This document shows, in pieces, positions 37,185 through 47,766 of a stretch of 64,000 bases of DNA. Source of the stretch: Actinomadura sp. NBRC 104425 (GTDB taxonomy: Bacteria; Actinomycetota; Actinomycetes; Streptosporangiales; Streptosporangiaceae); contig NZ_BSTN01000014.1 of the NCBI RefSeq assembly GCF_030269545.1, positions 62,001 to 126,000 on the forward strand, read 5' to 3'. A model generated the notes under the pieces. That model saw nothing but the letters and a program-made list of their open reading frames with translations. It had not been told where the DNA came from and ran no database searches. Numbering within the stretch: the stretch's first letter is position 1; each line of letters starts with the position of its first letter. The translations under genes were made by a program, and so were the position numbers.

Positions 37185-37220
37185 GGCCCCGGGTGTGTGC
37201 TGCTGACACCGCCCGGGGCC
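37185..37220. promoter_or_regulatory. 9-bp GC dyad in divergent intergenic region
   Basis: GGCCCCGGG (37185-37193) and CCCGGGGCC (37212-37220) form a hairpin with an 18-base loop, between the divergent small gene and the XRE gene. It lies in the 5' leader region of the minus-strand gene and could be an operator or attenuator. Confidence 0.4.
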
Positions 37221-37330
37221 GCCTTGTTCTTCGGGCAGGACGCGGGTTGCGAAAAACCCGCCCGCGCCGCAGATCGACTTCACCCGCGTCCCGCTACTCC
37301 CAGTGAAAGGCATGCACGTTCCGCAATTCC

Positions 37331-38786
37331 ATGGTGACAATGGGGATACGGGACCTCCATCCCCTCTCTCCCCACGCGAAGGGAGTGGACACCATAATCG
37401 AAAAAGCACGCCCGGAATGGGCTGCTTGTCTCCAAAACGAGCGCGAGCGGCGAGGCTGGGGAACATTCGCCTTGGCCCGCCGACTCCGCCAGGCCGTGGG
37501 CATCAACGACCACCCACCCGACAAGATCAAAAACCTGGCCCGCCAGATCTACAGCTGGGAACGCGGCGACCACTTCCCCCGCGACTGGGCCGACGCATAC
37601 GCCCGGGCGTTCGGAATGAAGGTCCGAGATCTTTTTCCCGGCCTCGTTGAGGAGCGGAATTCCGCCTCCGCGGGTACCGTGGAGGCCCCACCTTCAAACG
37701 GCCCGTACCCGAACAACTGGGACGAGGATGGCGAAGAGATGGAAAGACGCACGCTGCTACAGGCGCTCGTCGCGCTCGGCATTCCGGTCGCCGTGGGCCT
37801 CGAAGCGCTCCAAACCATCCGCTCCGGTGTCGACCGCGCCGTAGGCCGCAACGAGGACGGCCACCTGGAGGAGTGGGAGCAGACGGTCGCCGACTACGGC
37901 CACACCTACCGGTTCGCCCCGCCTCGTCAGCTCATGCTGGACCTGGCCGCCGACCTGGCGACCGTCCAGCTGATCACCTCGCGCAGCAAAAAGGAGAAGA
38001 ACCCGGCCTACTCCTCGTGGTGCCGGGTGAGCGCCGGTCTCTCGTTGCTGATGGCCAAGACGCTGTCAAACCTCGACCAGCCGCGCCTGGCCCGCGAATG
38101 GTGGTTCACCGCGCTCGGCGCCGCCGAGACGTCCGGCGACCGGGACCTTCAACTGTGGATCAACTCGGAGCGTCTGATCCACGGTCTCTACGAGGGACGG
38201 CCGACCGCGCTCCTCCTTCGCGAGGCCGACAAGATCATCGCCGAGTCCTCGGAAACCCCGTGCCGCGGGCTGCTGGGCGTCCAGGCCACGCGCGCCCAGC
38301 TGCTTTCGCTCGACGGCGCCGACAGCCAGGCCCGCGCGGAAATCCGGGTATGCACCGAGATGTTCGAAAAGCTGCCCCCGGCGGTCACCACACCCGACTC
38401 ACCCCGCTCCGTCATCGCAGGCTGGCCTGAGTCCCGCACTCGCTACACAGAGTCGTGGGTGTACGGCCACATCGGTGACTCCAGGAAGCTGGACGAGGCC
38501 ATCGGCCGCCTCCGCGACGTCCACCCCTTGGACAGCCCGCGGTACAAGGCCCAAGTGGAGCTTCTGGAGGTCATCGGGCACGTCCGCGCGGGCGACGTCA
38601 CCGAAGGCGTGCGACGGGCCAACGAGGTCTACGCCGGCCTGCCCCCCCAACAACCGCTGCACCATGGTGAATGGCCTGGCCAGGCGCATCCTGGAGGACG
38701 TGCCCGCGCAGCGGCAGGCCGACACGCAGGTCGCCGAGTTCCGGGACCTGCTGCGCGCCACCATCGACCGCAAGGCCATCACCTGA
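37331..38786 (+). pseudogene. XRE-family regulator with TPR-like C-terminus, frameshifted in a C7 run
   Basis: The protein begins with an XRE-type DNA-binding region (WAACLQNERERRGWGTFALA and RQIYSWERGDHFPRDWADAY), then a helical TPR-like repeat region characteristic of the large actinomycete family often annotated as transcriptional regulator. At 38642-38648 a run of seven C shifts the frame: the upstream frame reads VYAGLPP and continues with non-family sequence into the next gene, while the normal end (NNRCTMVNGLARRILEDVPA through LLRATIDRKAIT, stop at 38786) is one base out of frame. A C6 run would restore a 484-residue protein. A GTG at 37386 is an alternative start. Real mutation, phase variation or assembly error cannot be told apart here. 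Confidence 0.8.
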
Positions 38787-38829
38787 CCACCGGTCACCGC
38801 GACCAGCAAGTCACGCCGAGAACAACAAG

Positions 38830-38852
38830 GGAGGGGGCCGCACGCCCCCTCC
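38830..38852. terminator. 9-bp hairpin after the XRE gene
   Basis: GGAGGGGGC (38830-38838), loop CGCAC, GCCCCCTCC (38844-38852), 44 bases after the restored XRE stop and before the oxidoreductase start. Confidence 0.7.
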
Positions 38853-38869
38853 ACAATTGCGCTGCGAAC

Positions 38870-39511
38870 ATGAGGGGTATGCGACTCACCCTTCTGGGCG
38901 CTACCGGAGGCACGGGGCGGGCGCTGCTGGGCCAGGCCTTGGAAGCGGGGCACGAAGTCACCGCGGTGGTGCGCAGCCCGGACGGGCTTCCGGCCGCCGT
39001 CCGCGACCGCGTCACCGTCGTGCGGGCCGGGCTCGCCGACCATGACGCGTTGGCGGCGGCGGTCGAGGGCGCCGACGCGGTGATGTCCGCGCTCGGTTCG
39101 CGGGCCGGGCGCGCGCCGACGACGGTCTGCACCGACGGGGCCCGCGCCATCATCCGGGCGACGGGCGGGAAGGGCCGCGTGCTGTTCGTGAGCGCCTCCG
39201 GGCTGGAGGCCGACGCGGGTGACGGCCCCGCCGCCCGCTACCTGGTCAAACCGCTGATCCAGCGGATCTTCCGGGCCCCCTACGACGACCTGCGGGAGGC
39301 CGAGCGGCTGCTGCGCACCTCCACGCTCGACTGGACGATCGTGCGGCCGGCCCGGCTCGTCGACGGTCCGCGCAGCGCCCGGCCGCGCACCGCCGTCGAC
39401 CGCAGCGTGCGCGGCGGCACGAAGACCCGGCGGGCCGACCTGGCGGCCTGCATGCTCGACCTCGTCGACGACGAGACGTCCATACGGCACATCGTCTCCG
39501 TCGCCTCCTGA
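38870..39511 (+). CDS. NAD(P)-binding oxidoreductase (atypical SDR, NmrA/BLVRB-like)
   Basis: A 213-residue Rossmann protein with the nucleotide motif LLGATGGTGRALLGQAL at the N-terminus, VMSALGSRAGR and SASGLE in the middle, and DWTIVRPARLVDGP, the atypical-SDR equivalent of the catalytic region. Close families are biliverdin reductase B-like and NmrA-like proteins. Two ATG codons (38870 and 38879) are possible; neither has a clear ribosome site, and leaderless expression is possible. It is separated from the XRE gene by a terminator, so it is a single gene. Confidence 0.88.
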   Translation: MRGMRLTLLGATGGTGRALLGQALEAGHEVTAVVRSPDGLPAAVRDRVTVVRAGLADHDALAAAVEGADAVMSALGSRAGRAPTTVCTDGARAIIRATGGKGRVLFVSASGLEADAGDGPAARYLVKPLIQRIFRAPYDDLREAERLLRTSTLDWTIVRPARLVDGPRSARPRTAVDRSVRGGTKTRRADLAACMLDLVDDETSIRHIVSVAS

Positions 39512-39544
39512 CCCGCCGCGCACAGGACCTGGCCGCGGAGCTCG

Positions 39545-40171
39545 TCAGGGCAGCAGATGCCGCTCGTAGGCGGCGGCCACCGCCGCGGCCCGGTCTTTGA
39601 CATCCAGCTTCGCGTAGATATGGGTGAGGTGCGTCTTGACCGTGGCCTCGCTGATGAACAGTTCCGCGGCGATCTCCCGGTTGCTGGTGCCGCGGGCCAC
39701 CAGGCGCAGGATCTCCAGCTCGCGGGCGGTCAGGGACTCGCTGCGGGGTTCGCGCACGCGGGAGACCAGGCGGGCGGCGATGGCCGGGGACAGCACGGTG
39801 CGGCCCTCGGCGGCGGCGCGGACGGCGTCGAAGAGCTCGTCGCGGGGGGCGTCCTTGAGCAGGTAGCCGGTGGCGCCGGCCTCGATCGCCGGGATCGTGT
39901 CGGTGTCGGTGTCGTAGGTGGTGAGGACGAGGACCTTGCAGGGCAGCCCACGGCGGGTGAGTTCGGTGATGGCCTCCACGCCGCCTCCGCCGGGCATCCG
40001 CAGGTCCATCAGGACGACGTCGGGGCGGAGCCGTTCGGCGAGGGCCACGGCCTGGCGGCCGTCGGCGGCCTCGCCGACCACCCGGAAGCCGGCGGTGCCG
40101 GCGAACATGCCGCGCAGCCCGTCGCGGACCACCGGGTGGTCGTCGACGATCAGCACGGTGATGTCAGCCAT
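39545..40171 (-). CDS. NarL/FixJ-type response regulator
   Basis: A 208-residue response regulator: receiver domain with acidic pocket IVDDHP and phospho-acceptor Asp56 (VVLMDLRMPG), Thr/Lys switch (LVLTTYDTD, GYLLKDAP), then a LuxR-type helix-turn-helix (LTARELEILRLVARGTSNRE, VKTHLTHIYAKL). It overlaps the kinase gene by eight bases. With the kinase and the ABC-2 exporter it forms a four-gene operon of the kind that senses and exports antibiotics or peptides. Confidence 0.95.
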   Translation of the reverse strand: MADITVLIVDDHPVVRDGLRGMFAGTAGFRVVGEAADGRQAVALAERLRPDVVLMDLRMPGGGGVEAITELTRRGLPCKVLVLTTYDTDTDTIPAIEAGATGYLLKDAPRDELFDAVRAAAEGRTVLSPAIAARLVSRVREPRSESLTARELEILRLVARGTSNREIAAELFISEATVKTHLTHIYAKLDVKDRAAAVAAAYERHLLP

Positions 40172-41318
40172 GGCGGATCAACGGTACGCGGACGGACACG
40201 GCCGTGCCCCGGCCCGGCTCGGATTCGATCTCCAGGGTCCCGGCGACCCGTTCGGCGCGTTCGCGCATGGCGGTCAGGCCGAAGCCGCGGGAGGGACGGG
40301 TGAAGCCCCGGCCGTCGTCGCGGATGTCGAGCGTCACCTCGTCGTCCATGTAGGAGAGGGTCACGCCGATGCGGTTCGCATGCGCGTGCCGGGTGGCGTT
40401 GGCGAGGGCCTCCTGGGCGATGCGCAGGAGGGCTGCCTCCAGCTCGTCGTGCAGGGGTACCGCCGTTCCGGTGACGGTGAGGCCGGCCCTGCCGTCGGTG
40501 AGCTTCTTGAGGGCCTCGGGGAGCGTGTCGTGCTCCAGCTGGGCGGGCGCGAGGTCGTGGACGGAGCGGCGGGCCTCGCGCAGGCTCTCGCGGGCGAGGG
40601 CGATGGCGCGGCGGACGTGCTCGTCGTCCCCGGCGGCCTGGAGCTGGGTGATGATGCCGGTCAGGCCCTGGGCAATGGTGTCGTGGATCTCGGCGGCCAG
40701 GCGGCGGCGTTCGTCGGCGACCCCGGCTTCGCGGGCCTGGACGATGAGCTGGGCCTGCAGGGCGGCGTTCTCGGCGAGGGCCTGCTGCAGGCGGGCGTTG
40801 GTCCGTTCGAGTTCGGCGATGGTCTCCGCCTGGGTGCGGGCCCGCTCGGCCTCCCTTCTGCTGAGGCGGTCGAAGAAGAGAACGAGCCCGGAGTTGAGGG
40901 CGAGCAGGCCGCCGAAGGCGGCCGCCTGGTGGAGGCTGCCCGGCGGCATGCCGCCCGCCTGGGCGCCGGCCATGGTGACCACCGTGACGGTGGAACCGGC
41001 CGGAACCCAGCGGCGGGGCAGGTAGTGCGCGGTGTCGAAGTACCCGAGCACGGCGTAGACGCAGAAGAAGGGGTTCAGCCAGGTGAGGGCGAAGGCGAGG
41101 GCGCTGCGGGCCCAGTAGTGGACCTGGCCCGGGATCTTCCCCGCGACGTGGAGTATCTGGAGGGCCAGCGCGGTGAGCACGAGGGTGACGGCCGTCCGCT
41201 GCTCGGCGGGCGACATGACGGCATCGCGGACGAGCAGCGCCATCAGGCTGCCGAGGAGCAGCAGGCCGAACGGTCCCCAGCGGTAGAACCGTTCCCATTG
41301 CTCCTGAATTGTCGCCAT
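40164..41318 (-). CDS. histidine kinase, NarL-partner type
   Basis: A 384-residue sensor kinase with six or so N-terminal membrane helices (to about residue 165), a coiled-coil linker (RTQAETIAELERTNARLQQA), a HisKA_3 dimerisation domain with the phospho-His in AAEIHDTIAQGLTGI, and a HATPase domain (NATRHAHANRIGVTL, IRDDGRGF). The ATG at 41318 is selected over 41327 because GGAG is nine bases upstream. The membrane part is a general DesK-like sensor without a large extracellular domain, which suits detection of envelope or lipid stress. Confidence 0.93.
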   Translation of the reverse strand: MATIQEQWERFYRWGPFGLLLLGSLMALLVRDAVMSPAEQRTAVTLVLTALALQILHVAGKIPGQVHYWARSALAFALTWLNPFFCVYAVLGYFDTAHYLPRRWVPAGSTVTVVTMAGAQAGGMPPGSLHQAAAFGGLLALNSGLVLFFDRLSRREAERARTQAETIAELERTNARLQQALAENAALQAQLIVQAREAGVADERRRLAAEIHDTIAQGLTGIITQLQAAGDDEHVRRAIALARESLREARRSVHDLAPAQLEHDTLPEALKKLTDGRAGLTVTGTAVPLHDELEAALLRIAQEALANATRHAHANRIGVTLSYMDDEVTLDIRDDGRGFTRPSRGFGLTAMRERAERVAGTLEIESEPGRGTAVSVRVPLIRHG

Positions 41319-41332
41319 CGCCACCATTCTCC

Positions 41333-42073
41333 TTATTCCCAGCGGAACCAGCGCACGGCGGCCGCGATCAGCACGGCCGTCCAGGCGGCGGTGACGCCGA
41401 GGTGCGCCCAGTCGGGCGAACCGCCCTCGGCCGCCCGGTAAAGGGCCTGGGAGGCGGCGCCGAACGGGAGGCACTCGACGATGCGGCGCAGCAGATCGGG
41501 CATGGTCTGGACGGGCCCCCACACCCCCGCGACGAACATCATCGGGAAGAGCACGACCGAGCCGACCACCGTCGTGGCCTTGACGGTGGGCGTGACGGCG
41601 GCGACCGCGGCGCCCATCGCGAGCGCGCCCAGGGCGCCGAGCAGGAGCGCCAGCAGATAGCCCGGCAGCTGACCGGGCAGCGCGACGTCGAACGCCAGCC
41701 GCCCGACGGCGACGACCAGCAGCGCCGAGCCCAGGGCGGCCGCGAAGTGCAGGACGATCTGCGCGGCCAGCAGCGCGGCGGGCCGCATGGGCGTGGTGGA
41801 CATGCGGCGCAGGATGCCGCGCTCGCGGTAGCCGGACAGCACGGGCGGCAGCGCCTGCACCCCGGCCATGATCATGGCGAGCAGCACGTTGACCGGGACG
41901 TACAGGTCGATGACCCGGGCCCCGCCGAGGCCGGGGTCCGGGTCCCGGAACGACGGGATCAGGCCGAGGACCGCCAGCAGGATGCTGGGGAACGCGACGA
42001 TCCAGAACAGCGCGAACGGCTCGCGGCCGAAGAGCCGCAGTTCCGCTTTCAGGACGGCGGCGGAGGCGGACAT
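41333..42073 (-). CDS. ABC-2 type permease
   Basis: A 246-residue membrane protein of the ABC-2 family with six helices and the characteristic [17 protein letters not shown] segment after helix 2. Partner of the ATPase encoded one base upstream. The pair resembles daunorubicin/bacitracin-type efflux systems and is co-transcribed with the two-component system. Confidence 0.92.
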   Translation of the reverse strand: MSASAAVLKAELRLFGREPFALFWIVAFPSILLAVLGLIPSFRDPDPGLGGARVIDLYVPVNVLLAMIMAGVQALPPVLSGYRERGILRRMSTTPMRPAALLAAQIVLHFAAALGSALLVVAVGRLAFDVALPGQLPGYLLALLLGALGALAMGAAVAAVTPTVKATTVVGSVVLFPMMFVAGVWGPVQTMPDLLRRIVECLPFGAASQALYRAAEGGSPDWAHLGVTAAWTAVLIAAAVRWFRWE

Positions 42074-42074
42074 G

Positions 42075-42992
42075 TCAGTTCTCCCGGTCTTCGGTGAGTT
42101 CGAGGAAGGCGTCGTCCAGCGTGGAGTCGGTGATCCGCAGCCGGTGCGCGGTGATCCGGCGGCGGGCGAGCAGGGAGACGACCGCGTTGGCGGTCGTGTC
42201 GGTGCCGTGGATGGTGACGTGGCCGTCGCGGCGTTCGACGGTGGCGGCCTCGGGCAGTCCGGCCAGGTCGTCGCGGTCGAGCGGCCGGGACGGGGCGAAC
42301 GAGATCACGGTGCCGCCGGAGCCGCGGCGGATCAGCCCGGCGGGGGTGTCGAGCGCGGCGACCCGGCCCCGCTTGAACACCGCGATCCGGTCGCAGAGCC
42401 GCTGGGCCTCCTCCATGAAGTGGGTGACGAGCAGGACGGTGACGCCGCCGTCGCGGACCTCCTCGATCAGGCTCCAGGTGTCGCGGCGGGCACGCGGGTC
42501 GAGACCGGTGGTCAGCTCGTCCAGTACGACGACCCGGGGGCGGCCGATGAGCGCCAGCGCGATGAACAGGCGCTGCTTCTGGCCGCCGGACAGCCTGCCG
42601 AAGCGGGTGGTGAGCTTTCCGGTGAGGCCGAGGCGTTCGGCGAGCCCGCGCCAGTCGGCCGGGGCCGGATAGAGGGCGGCGTAGAGTTCCAGGGCCTCCC
42701 GCACGGTCAGCTTCTCCTGGAGCTCGCTCTCCTGAAGCTGCACGCCGAGGGTCCGGGTGAGCCGGTCGCGGTCGGTGCGCGGGTCGAGGCCCGCGACGCG
42801 GACGGCGCCGGCGTCGGGGGCGCGCAGGCCCTCCACGCATTCGACGGTGGTCGTCTTGCCTGCGCCGTTCTGGCCGAGGATTCCGAAGATCTCCCCTTCT
42901 TCGACGGTGAACGTGACGCCGTCCACCGCGGGGCGGCCGCCGTAGGCCTTGCGCAGGCCGCTGACTTCGATGATGGGCATGGCTTCGAGCAT
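42075..42992 (-). CDS. ABC transporter ATPase (drug-efflux DrrA-like)
   Basis: A 305-residue ATPase: Walker [10 protein letters not shown], signature [16 protein letters not shown], Walker [14 protein letters not shown] and switch His in [10 protein letters not shown], with a C-terminal domain typical of DrrA/CcmA-like subunits. The ATG at 42992 has GAGG seven bases upstream; 42980 and a farther upstream codon are alternatives. First gene of the ABC-kinase-regulator operon. Confidence 0.93.
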   Translation of the reverse strand: MLEAMPIIEVSGLRKAYGGRPAVDGVTFTVEEGEIFGILGQNGAGKTTTVECVEGLRAPDAGAVRVAGLDPRTDRDRLTRTLGVQLQESELQEKLTVREALELYAALYPAPADWRGLAERLGLTGKLTTRFGRLSGGQKQRLFIALALIGRPRVVVLDELTTGLDPRARRDTWSLIEEVRDGGVTVLLVTHFMEEAQRLCDRIAVFKRGRVAALDTPAGLIRRGSGGTVISFAPSRPLDRDDLAGLPEAATVERRDGHVTIHGTDTTANAVVSLLARRRITAHRLRITDSTLDDAFLELTEDREN

Positions 42993-43077
42993 CGCCTCGG
43001 GGGCGCCCGCCCGCATCGCCCGAGGCGCTCGTCCTGCCATCAGCCGATTGGTCGATGCCGCCGTACGACCACGGGGT

Positions 43078-46000
43078 TCAGCCGCAGGCGGCGGGGAGCG
43101 AGAATCGCCGCGCCCACCTGCGCAGCGGGGACCCGTCGGTGTTGGCGCAGACGCGGTCGATGGCCGGTTCGAGGTCGGTGGACCACAGGCGCAGGACGCG
43201 GTCGTCCCCGGCGCTGGCCACGGTGCGGCCGTCGGAGCCGAGCGCGGCGCTGTCGAGGGCGCCGATGTGCCCGCCGGTCAGGGGGTCGCCGGACGGGTAA
43301 GCGTGGGTCGGGTCGGAGACGTTCCACAGCCGCACCGTGCCGTCGTCGCCCGCGCTGGCCAGGGTGCGGCCGTCCGGGAGGAACCCGACCCAGCGCACGG
43401 GCAGGCTGTGCCCGACCAGGGGCTGCCCCAGCGCGGCGGGGCGCGCGGGGTCGCGCACGTTCCACAGCTGGACGGCGTGACCGGCGCCCGCCGTGGCCAG
43501 CAGCCCGCTGTCGGCGGAGAAGGCGCCCCACAGGATTCCGCCCTTGTCACCGGTGACGATGGACGGCAGCGCACGGGGGTGTGCCGGGTCGCGGACGTCC
43601 CACAACCGCACCTTGTCGTCGGAGCTGCTGCTTGCGAGGGTGCGTCCGTCCGGGCTGAACGCGGCCCAGTGCAGTTTGCTGATGTGGCCGGTGAGGGGCG
43701 GCCCCAGCTTCCTGGGGTGCGAGGGGTCGGACACGTCCCACAGCCGTAGCGTGAAGTCGCGCCCCCCGGTCACCAGGAGGCGCCCACCCGGGTGGAACGC
43801 CAACGCGTCGGCGACGTCGTCGTCCTCGATGGGGATCGACGACAGCGGGCGGGGACGGGCGGGGTCCGACACGTCCCACAGGCGCGCCGTGCGGTCGCGG
43901 CCCGCGGTGGCGAGGATCCGGCTGTCGGGGGTGAACACGGCGCGTGTGACGTCGTCGGTGTGCGCGGTCAGGGGCGGCCCCCAGGGGCGGCGGGTGCGGG
44001 GGTCCCACAGCCGTACGGTGCGGTCGGCGGAGGCCGTGGCGACGGTGCGGCCGTCGCGTGCGTAGGCCACCGCGTTGATGGTGTCGGTGTGGCCCGTCAG
44101 GGCGGTTTGCGGCAGGTTCCACAGCCGTACGGTGCGGTCGTTGCCCGCGCTGGCCAGCCAGCGGCCGTCGGGGCTGAACACGGCCCAGACGACGAAGCCT
44201 GTGTGGCCGACCAGGGGCGGCCCCAGCCGTGCCGGGCGGGCCGGGTCGGACACGTCCCACAGGCGGAGGGTGTGGTCGGCGCCGCCGGTGACGAGGGTCC
44301 GGCCGTCCGGGCTGAAATTCACGGCGAGGATCGTGTCGGTGTGCCCGGTGAGCGGTTCGCCGAGAGGCTCGGCATGGGCGGGGTCGGACACGTCCCACAG
44401 CCGCACCGTCCGGTCGTCGCCGACGCTGGCGAGGGTGCGGCCGTCGGGGGAGAACGCGACCGCGTACACGTCCGAGCGGTGGCCGGTGAGGGGCTGCCCC
44501 AGCGCCTGGGGGCGGGTGCGGTCGGACACGTCCCACAGCCGGATCGTGTGGTCGTGGCCGGCGCTGGCGACCGTGCGTCCGTCCGGGCTGAACGTGGCGG
44601 ACGCGACCGAGTCGGTGTGGCCGGTGAGCGGCTCGCCGAGAGGCTCGGCATGGGCGGGGTCGGACACGTCCCACAGCCGCACCGTCCGGTCGTGTCCGGC
44701 GGTGACGAGGGTGCGGCCGTCGCCGCTGAACGACACCGAGAACGCGTAGCCGGTGTGGCCGGTGAGAGGCTGCCCCAGCGTCTTGGGATGGGCGCGGTCG
44801 GACACGTCCCACAGGCGCGCCGTGCGGTCGCGGCCGGCGCTGGCGAGGGTGCGCCCGTCGGGGCTGAACTGGAGCCAGTTGACCGTGCTGGTGTGCCCGG
44901 TGAGCGGCGCCCCCAGCGGGCGGGGACGCACCGGGTCGGAGGTGTCCCACAGGCGGATGGTGGTGTCCACCCCGCCCGTGGCCAGGGTGCGGCCGTCCGG
45001 GCTGTAGGCGACCGCGTACACCGGCTGGGTGTGCCCGGTCAGCGGCCTGGACAGGGCGATGTTCTGCGTGTCGAGCAGGCGGGTGCGCGCCAACTTGGTG
45101 GGACGCAGACGGTAGGCGGCCAGGTCGAGCCGGGCGGCGAGCGAGGGGTCGGTGTTCGCAAGGTGGTCCGCCGCGGTCATGATCCGCTCGGCGGTGGCGC
45201 GGTCGCGTTCGGTGCGGGCCGCCGAGCGCTGCTGGACGGCGACGGCGGCGGTCACCGAGGCGAGCAGCGCGAGCGCGGCCAGCGCGGCGACGGCGGCGCG
45301 GCGCAGGACGGCGGCGCGCCGTTCGTGCCGGGCCGAGGCGGTGAGGAAGTCGCGCAGCCGGTCGCCGAGCAGCACGTCGTCGCGGTGCCGGTCGGCCCAC
45401 TCGGTGGCGGCGGCCAGGCGGCTGCCCCGGTACAGCAGGTTCGGGTCGCGGTTCTCGCGGTCCCAGGTGCGGGCGGCCTCCGCCAGCCGCTGGTGGGTGA
45501 GCAGGTCGGCGCGGTTCTCGTCGCGCCAGCGGCGCAGGCGCGGCCAGGCGTCCAGCAGCGCCTCGTGCGTGATCTCGACGGTGTCGGCGTCCAGCGTGAC
45601 CAGCCGGGCGCGGGCCAGCGCGTCCAGCACCGCGTCGACGTCGGGATGCCCGGCGCCCAGGTCGTCGCGGTGGACGCGCCGTTTGGTGTCGCCGGTGCCG
45701 TCGCCGAGGGCGACCAGGCGCAGGAAGACGCCGCGGGCCAGCCGCTGCTGCTCGGCGGTCAGCCCGGTGTGGACGGCCTCGGCGGTGCGGGACAGGGCGT
45801 GCCGGATGCCTCCGGCGGCCTCGTAGCCGGCGAGGGTGAGGGTGTTGCCGCGGCGGCGCCGCCACGTCTCGCGCAGCGCGTGCGACACCAGCGGCAGCGC
45901 GTTGGCCTGGCCGCCCGCGTCGCCGATCACCCGGGCCAGCAGGGCGCCCTCGACGACGCATCCGGCGCGGACGGCGGGCTGGGTGATGGCCCGGCGCAGC

Positions 46001-46956
46001 TCGTCGGTCGTCATCGGCCCGACCGGCACCTGGGCGTCCCGCAGCGCCTCCACCAGGCCGGGGTGCTGGGAGCAGCGGGCGTAGAAGTCGGCGCGCACGC
46101 CGAGGACGACGCGGGTGCGGCTGTTGGGGGCGTGGACGGCGGCGAGCAGGGCGTCGATGATGCGGGCGCGTTCGGCCTCGTCGACACACAGCGTGAAGAC
46201 CTCTTCGAACTGGTCGACCACGAGCAGCAGGTCGGCGTCCGCCGGGTGCTCGGCGAGTGCCTGCAGCACCGCCAGGTGCAGTGCGCGCTCGTCTTCGGCC
46301 AGCTCCTTGCGCAGCGCGGGCGCCGAGCCGCCGCTGACCGCCGCCAGCGACACGGCGCACTCGTCCAGCGGATGCGGGCCGGGGGTCACCAGGACGGTGG
46401 GCCAGGGGGCGCCGGACGCCGCCGTGTCGGCGCGGATGCGGGCCAGCAGCCCGGCGCGCAGCAGCGAGGACTTGCCCGACCCGGACGCCCCGAACACGGC
46501 CAGAAACCGCTGCGCACGGACGCGGCAAACCAGATCATCCGTGAGCCGTTCCCGCCCGAAGAACCATTCGCAATCTTCCGGCTGAAATGATGCCAGACCA
46601 ACATAGGGGGATCTTTCCCGGGCGTTGCCGGACCCGGAGGGAACAGCAGCCGAATTGGAGGATTCGTCGGGCTCGCCGGAATTGTCGGCCGCCAGTTCCT
46701 CGGCCGCCCGGCGCCACCGCTCCTCCCATTCCGCGGCATCGCCCTCACAAGCCTGGACATATGCGAGCGTGACCGCCAAACTGGGCAATCTGCGTCCGGA
46801 CGCGGCCTCTGCCAGCGTGGACGCCGAATAATGCGCCCGCCGCGCCAGCTCGCGATAGGGCGGGGAGCCCGCTTTCGCGCGCAGCAGACGCAGATCCGCG
46901 GCGAATCGCGTCACCACCCCGCCGTCTTCGTCAAGCGGCCGTTCAGGACGAGGCAT
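43078..46956 (-). CDS. XRE-STAND ATPase-membrane anchor-WD40 protein
   Basis: A 1292-residue multidomain protein. Residues about 15-75 are an XRE-like helix-turn-helix ([20 protein letters not shown]). From about 115 a STAND NTPase follows: [20 protein letters not shown], Walker [10 protein letters not shown] (156-164), Walker [14 protein letters not shown] single membrane helix lies near 575-600 ([20 protein letters not shown]), then 14 WD40 blades (SPDGRTLAS...RLWD) fill the rest, enough for two seven-bladed propellers; the end SLPAACG carries a Cys. The ATG at 46956 has GGGGTGG upstream. Such proteins are thought to be signal-activated switches, but targets are unknown. It is divergent from a small secreted protein across a 13-bp dyad. 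Confidence 0.9.
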   Translation of the reverse strand: MPRPERPLDEDGGVVTRFAADLRLLRAKAGSPPYRELARRAHYSASTLAEAASGRRLPSLAVTLAYVQACEGDAAEWEERWRRAAEELAADNSGEPDESSNSAAVPSGSGNARERSPYVGLASFQPEDCEWFFGRERLTDDLVCRVRAQRFLAVFGASGSGKSSLLRAGLLARIRADTAASGAPWPTVLVTPGPHPLDECAVSLAAVSGGSAPALRKELAEDERALHLAVLQALAEHPADADLLLVVDQFEEVFTLCVDEAERARIIDALLAAVHAPNSRTRVVLGVRADFYARCSQHPGLVEALRDAQVPVGPMTTDELRRAITQPAVRAGCVVEGALLARVIGDAGGQANALPLVSHALRETWRRRRGNTLTLAGYEAAGGIRHALSRTAEAVHTGLTAEQQRLARGVFLRLVALGDGTGDTKRRVHRDDLGAGHPDVDAVLDALARARLVTLDADTVEITHEALLDAWPRLRRWRDENRADLLTHQRLAEAARTWDRENRDPNLLYRGSRLAAATEWADRHRDDVLLGDRLRDFLTASARHERRAAVLRRAAVAALAALALLASVTAAVAVQQRSAARTERDRATAERIMTAADHLANTDPSLAARLDLAAYRLRPTKLARTRLLDTQNIALSRPLTGHTQPVYAVAYSPDGRTLATGGVDTTIRLWDTSDPVRPRPLGAPLTGHTSTVNWLQFSPDGRTLASAGRDRTARLWDVSDRAHPKTLGQPLTGHTGYAFSVSFSGDGRTLVTAGHDRTVRLWDVSDPAHAEPLGEPLTGHTDSVASATFSPDGRTVASAGHDHTIRLWDVSDRTRPQALGQPLTGHRSDVYAVAFSPDGRTLASVGDDRTVRLWDVSDPAHAEPLGEPLTGHTDTILAVNFSPDGRTLVTGGADHTLRLWDVSDPARPARLGPPLVGHTGFVVWAVFSPDGRWLASAGNDRTVRLWNLPQTALTGHTDTINAVAYARDGRTVATASADRTVRLWDPRTRRPWGPPLTAHTDDVTRAVFTPDSRILATAGRDRTARLWDVSDPARPRPLSSIPIEDDDVADALAFHPGGRLLVTGGRDFTLRLWDVSDPSHPRKLGPPLTGHISKLHWAAFSPDGRTLASSSSDDKVRLWDVRDPAHPRALPSIVTGDKGGILWGAFSADSGLLATAGAGHAVQLWNVRDPARPAALGQPLVGHSLPVRWVGFLPDGRTLASAGDDGTVRLWNVSDPTHAYPSGDPLTGGHIGALDSAALGSDGRTVASAGDDRVLRLWSTDLEPAIDRVCANTDGSPLRRWARRFSLPAACG

Positions 46957-47002
46957 CGCCACCCCAAATGGTCGACGTCGCTGCGTTCATTGTCCGGGGC
47001 CT

Positions 47003-47036
47003 GTTGTCCGGTGTCCACTCACCGACACCGGACAAC
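47003..47036. promoter_or_regulatory. 13-bp perfect dyad in the divergent STAND/secreted-protein promoter
   Basis: GTTGTCCGGTGTC (47003-47015), spacer CACTCACC, GACACCGGACAAC (47024-47036). The motif TGTCCGG appears a further time at 46991. It sits 47 bases upstream of the STAND start on one side and 93 bases upstream of the secreted protein on the other. Operator is the likely role; the XRE domain of the STAND protein is a candidate binder. Confidence 0.6.
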
Positions 47037-47128
47037 TTTCAGCCGTTACAACCGATCTCAGAAGGGCCGGCCACACCAACCCGGAGGGATATCCGGTCAT
47101 CGACAAAACCAGCAAAAGGAGAAAATTC

Positions 47129-47569
47129 ATGAAGCTGTCCACCACCGCCCGCATCGTGGCGGGCACGGCACTGGGCATCGGCCTGGTGGCCCTCGCCCCG
47201 CCGACCGACGCCCACGCGAGCACCGTCTCTGCCGCGTCCCAGGCGGGCGCGTCCTCCGCCGCCACGCTCGGGCAGATGTGCTGGCAGGGCCGCCCGGTTT
47301 CGATCAGGGGCGCCCGCATGGAGTACTACGAGTGCCGGCGGGACATACGGGGCACGCAGCAGACCTCCATCGCCATCCGGGTCAAGGACACCCGTCGCGA
47401 CGGCAAGTGCGCCGTGGCGCGCGGAGCGATCGGCTACACGTGGAACAAGCGCTCCGTCCGCACCCGGGTGCGGGTCGTCAGCTGCACCGCGGGCCACTGG
47501 TCGGCCTGGCGTAGAAGCGGCTGGTGGAACGGCAACCAGGGCTACGAGTACGTCTACCTCCGCCGCTGA
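47129..47569 (+). CDS. small secreted protein with Cys pairs
   Basis: A 146-residue secreted protein. AAAAGGAG precedes the ATG. The signal peptide (KLSTTARIVAGTALGIGLVA) is cleaved near DAHAS. The mature part carries four Cys (MCWQG, YYECRRD, GKCAVA, VVSCTAG), probably two disulfides, and is Arg- and Trp-rich (WSAWRRSGWWNGNQGYEYVY), giving a basic protein. No family recognised. Divergent from the STAND gene and followed by a strong terminator, so it is a single-gene unit that could share regulation with it. Confidence 0.75.
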   Translation: MKLSTTARIVAGTALGIGLVALAPPTDAHASTVSAASQAGASSAATLGQMCWQGRPVSIRGARMEYYECRRDIRGTQQTSIAIRVKDTRRDGKCAVARGAIGYTWNKRSVRTRVRVVSCTAGHWSAWRRSGWWNGNQGYEYVYLRR

Positions 47570-47606
47570 CGGCCACGGTGGCTGACTGCCTCTCCTCCAC
47601 CTGACG

Positions 47607-47645
47607 CACGGGTTCCCCTCCACCCCCGGCGGAGGGGAACCCGTG
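47607..47645. terminator. 15-bp perfect hairpin terminator
   Basis: CACGGGTTCCCCTCC (47607-47621), nine-base loop, GGAGGGGAACCCGTG (47631-47645), 38 bases after the secreted-protein stop. Confidence 0.85.
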
Positions 47646-47766
47646 GCGTCGCGACCACATCGTCGTAGGGTGGGCGACCGGCGCGTCACGGCGGCAGCGG
47701 CGAACGCGCTCATCGCCACGGCCGCCGTGACCGCAGCCTGCAAGCCGGCAGTGAGGGCGAAGCGAC

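Noticed and set aside
43100-45100. Periodic DNA repeats resembling a tandem array
   Set aside because: They encode successive WD40 blades with protein-level conservation.
43792-46590. A 932-codon plus-strand frame antisense to the WD40 gene
   Set aside because: Its repeats are simply the reverse of the WD40 blades; no independent motif or ribosome site.
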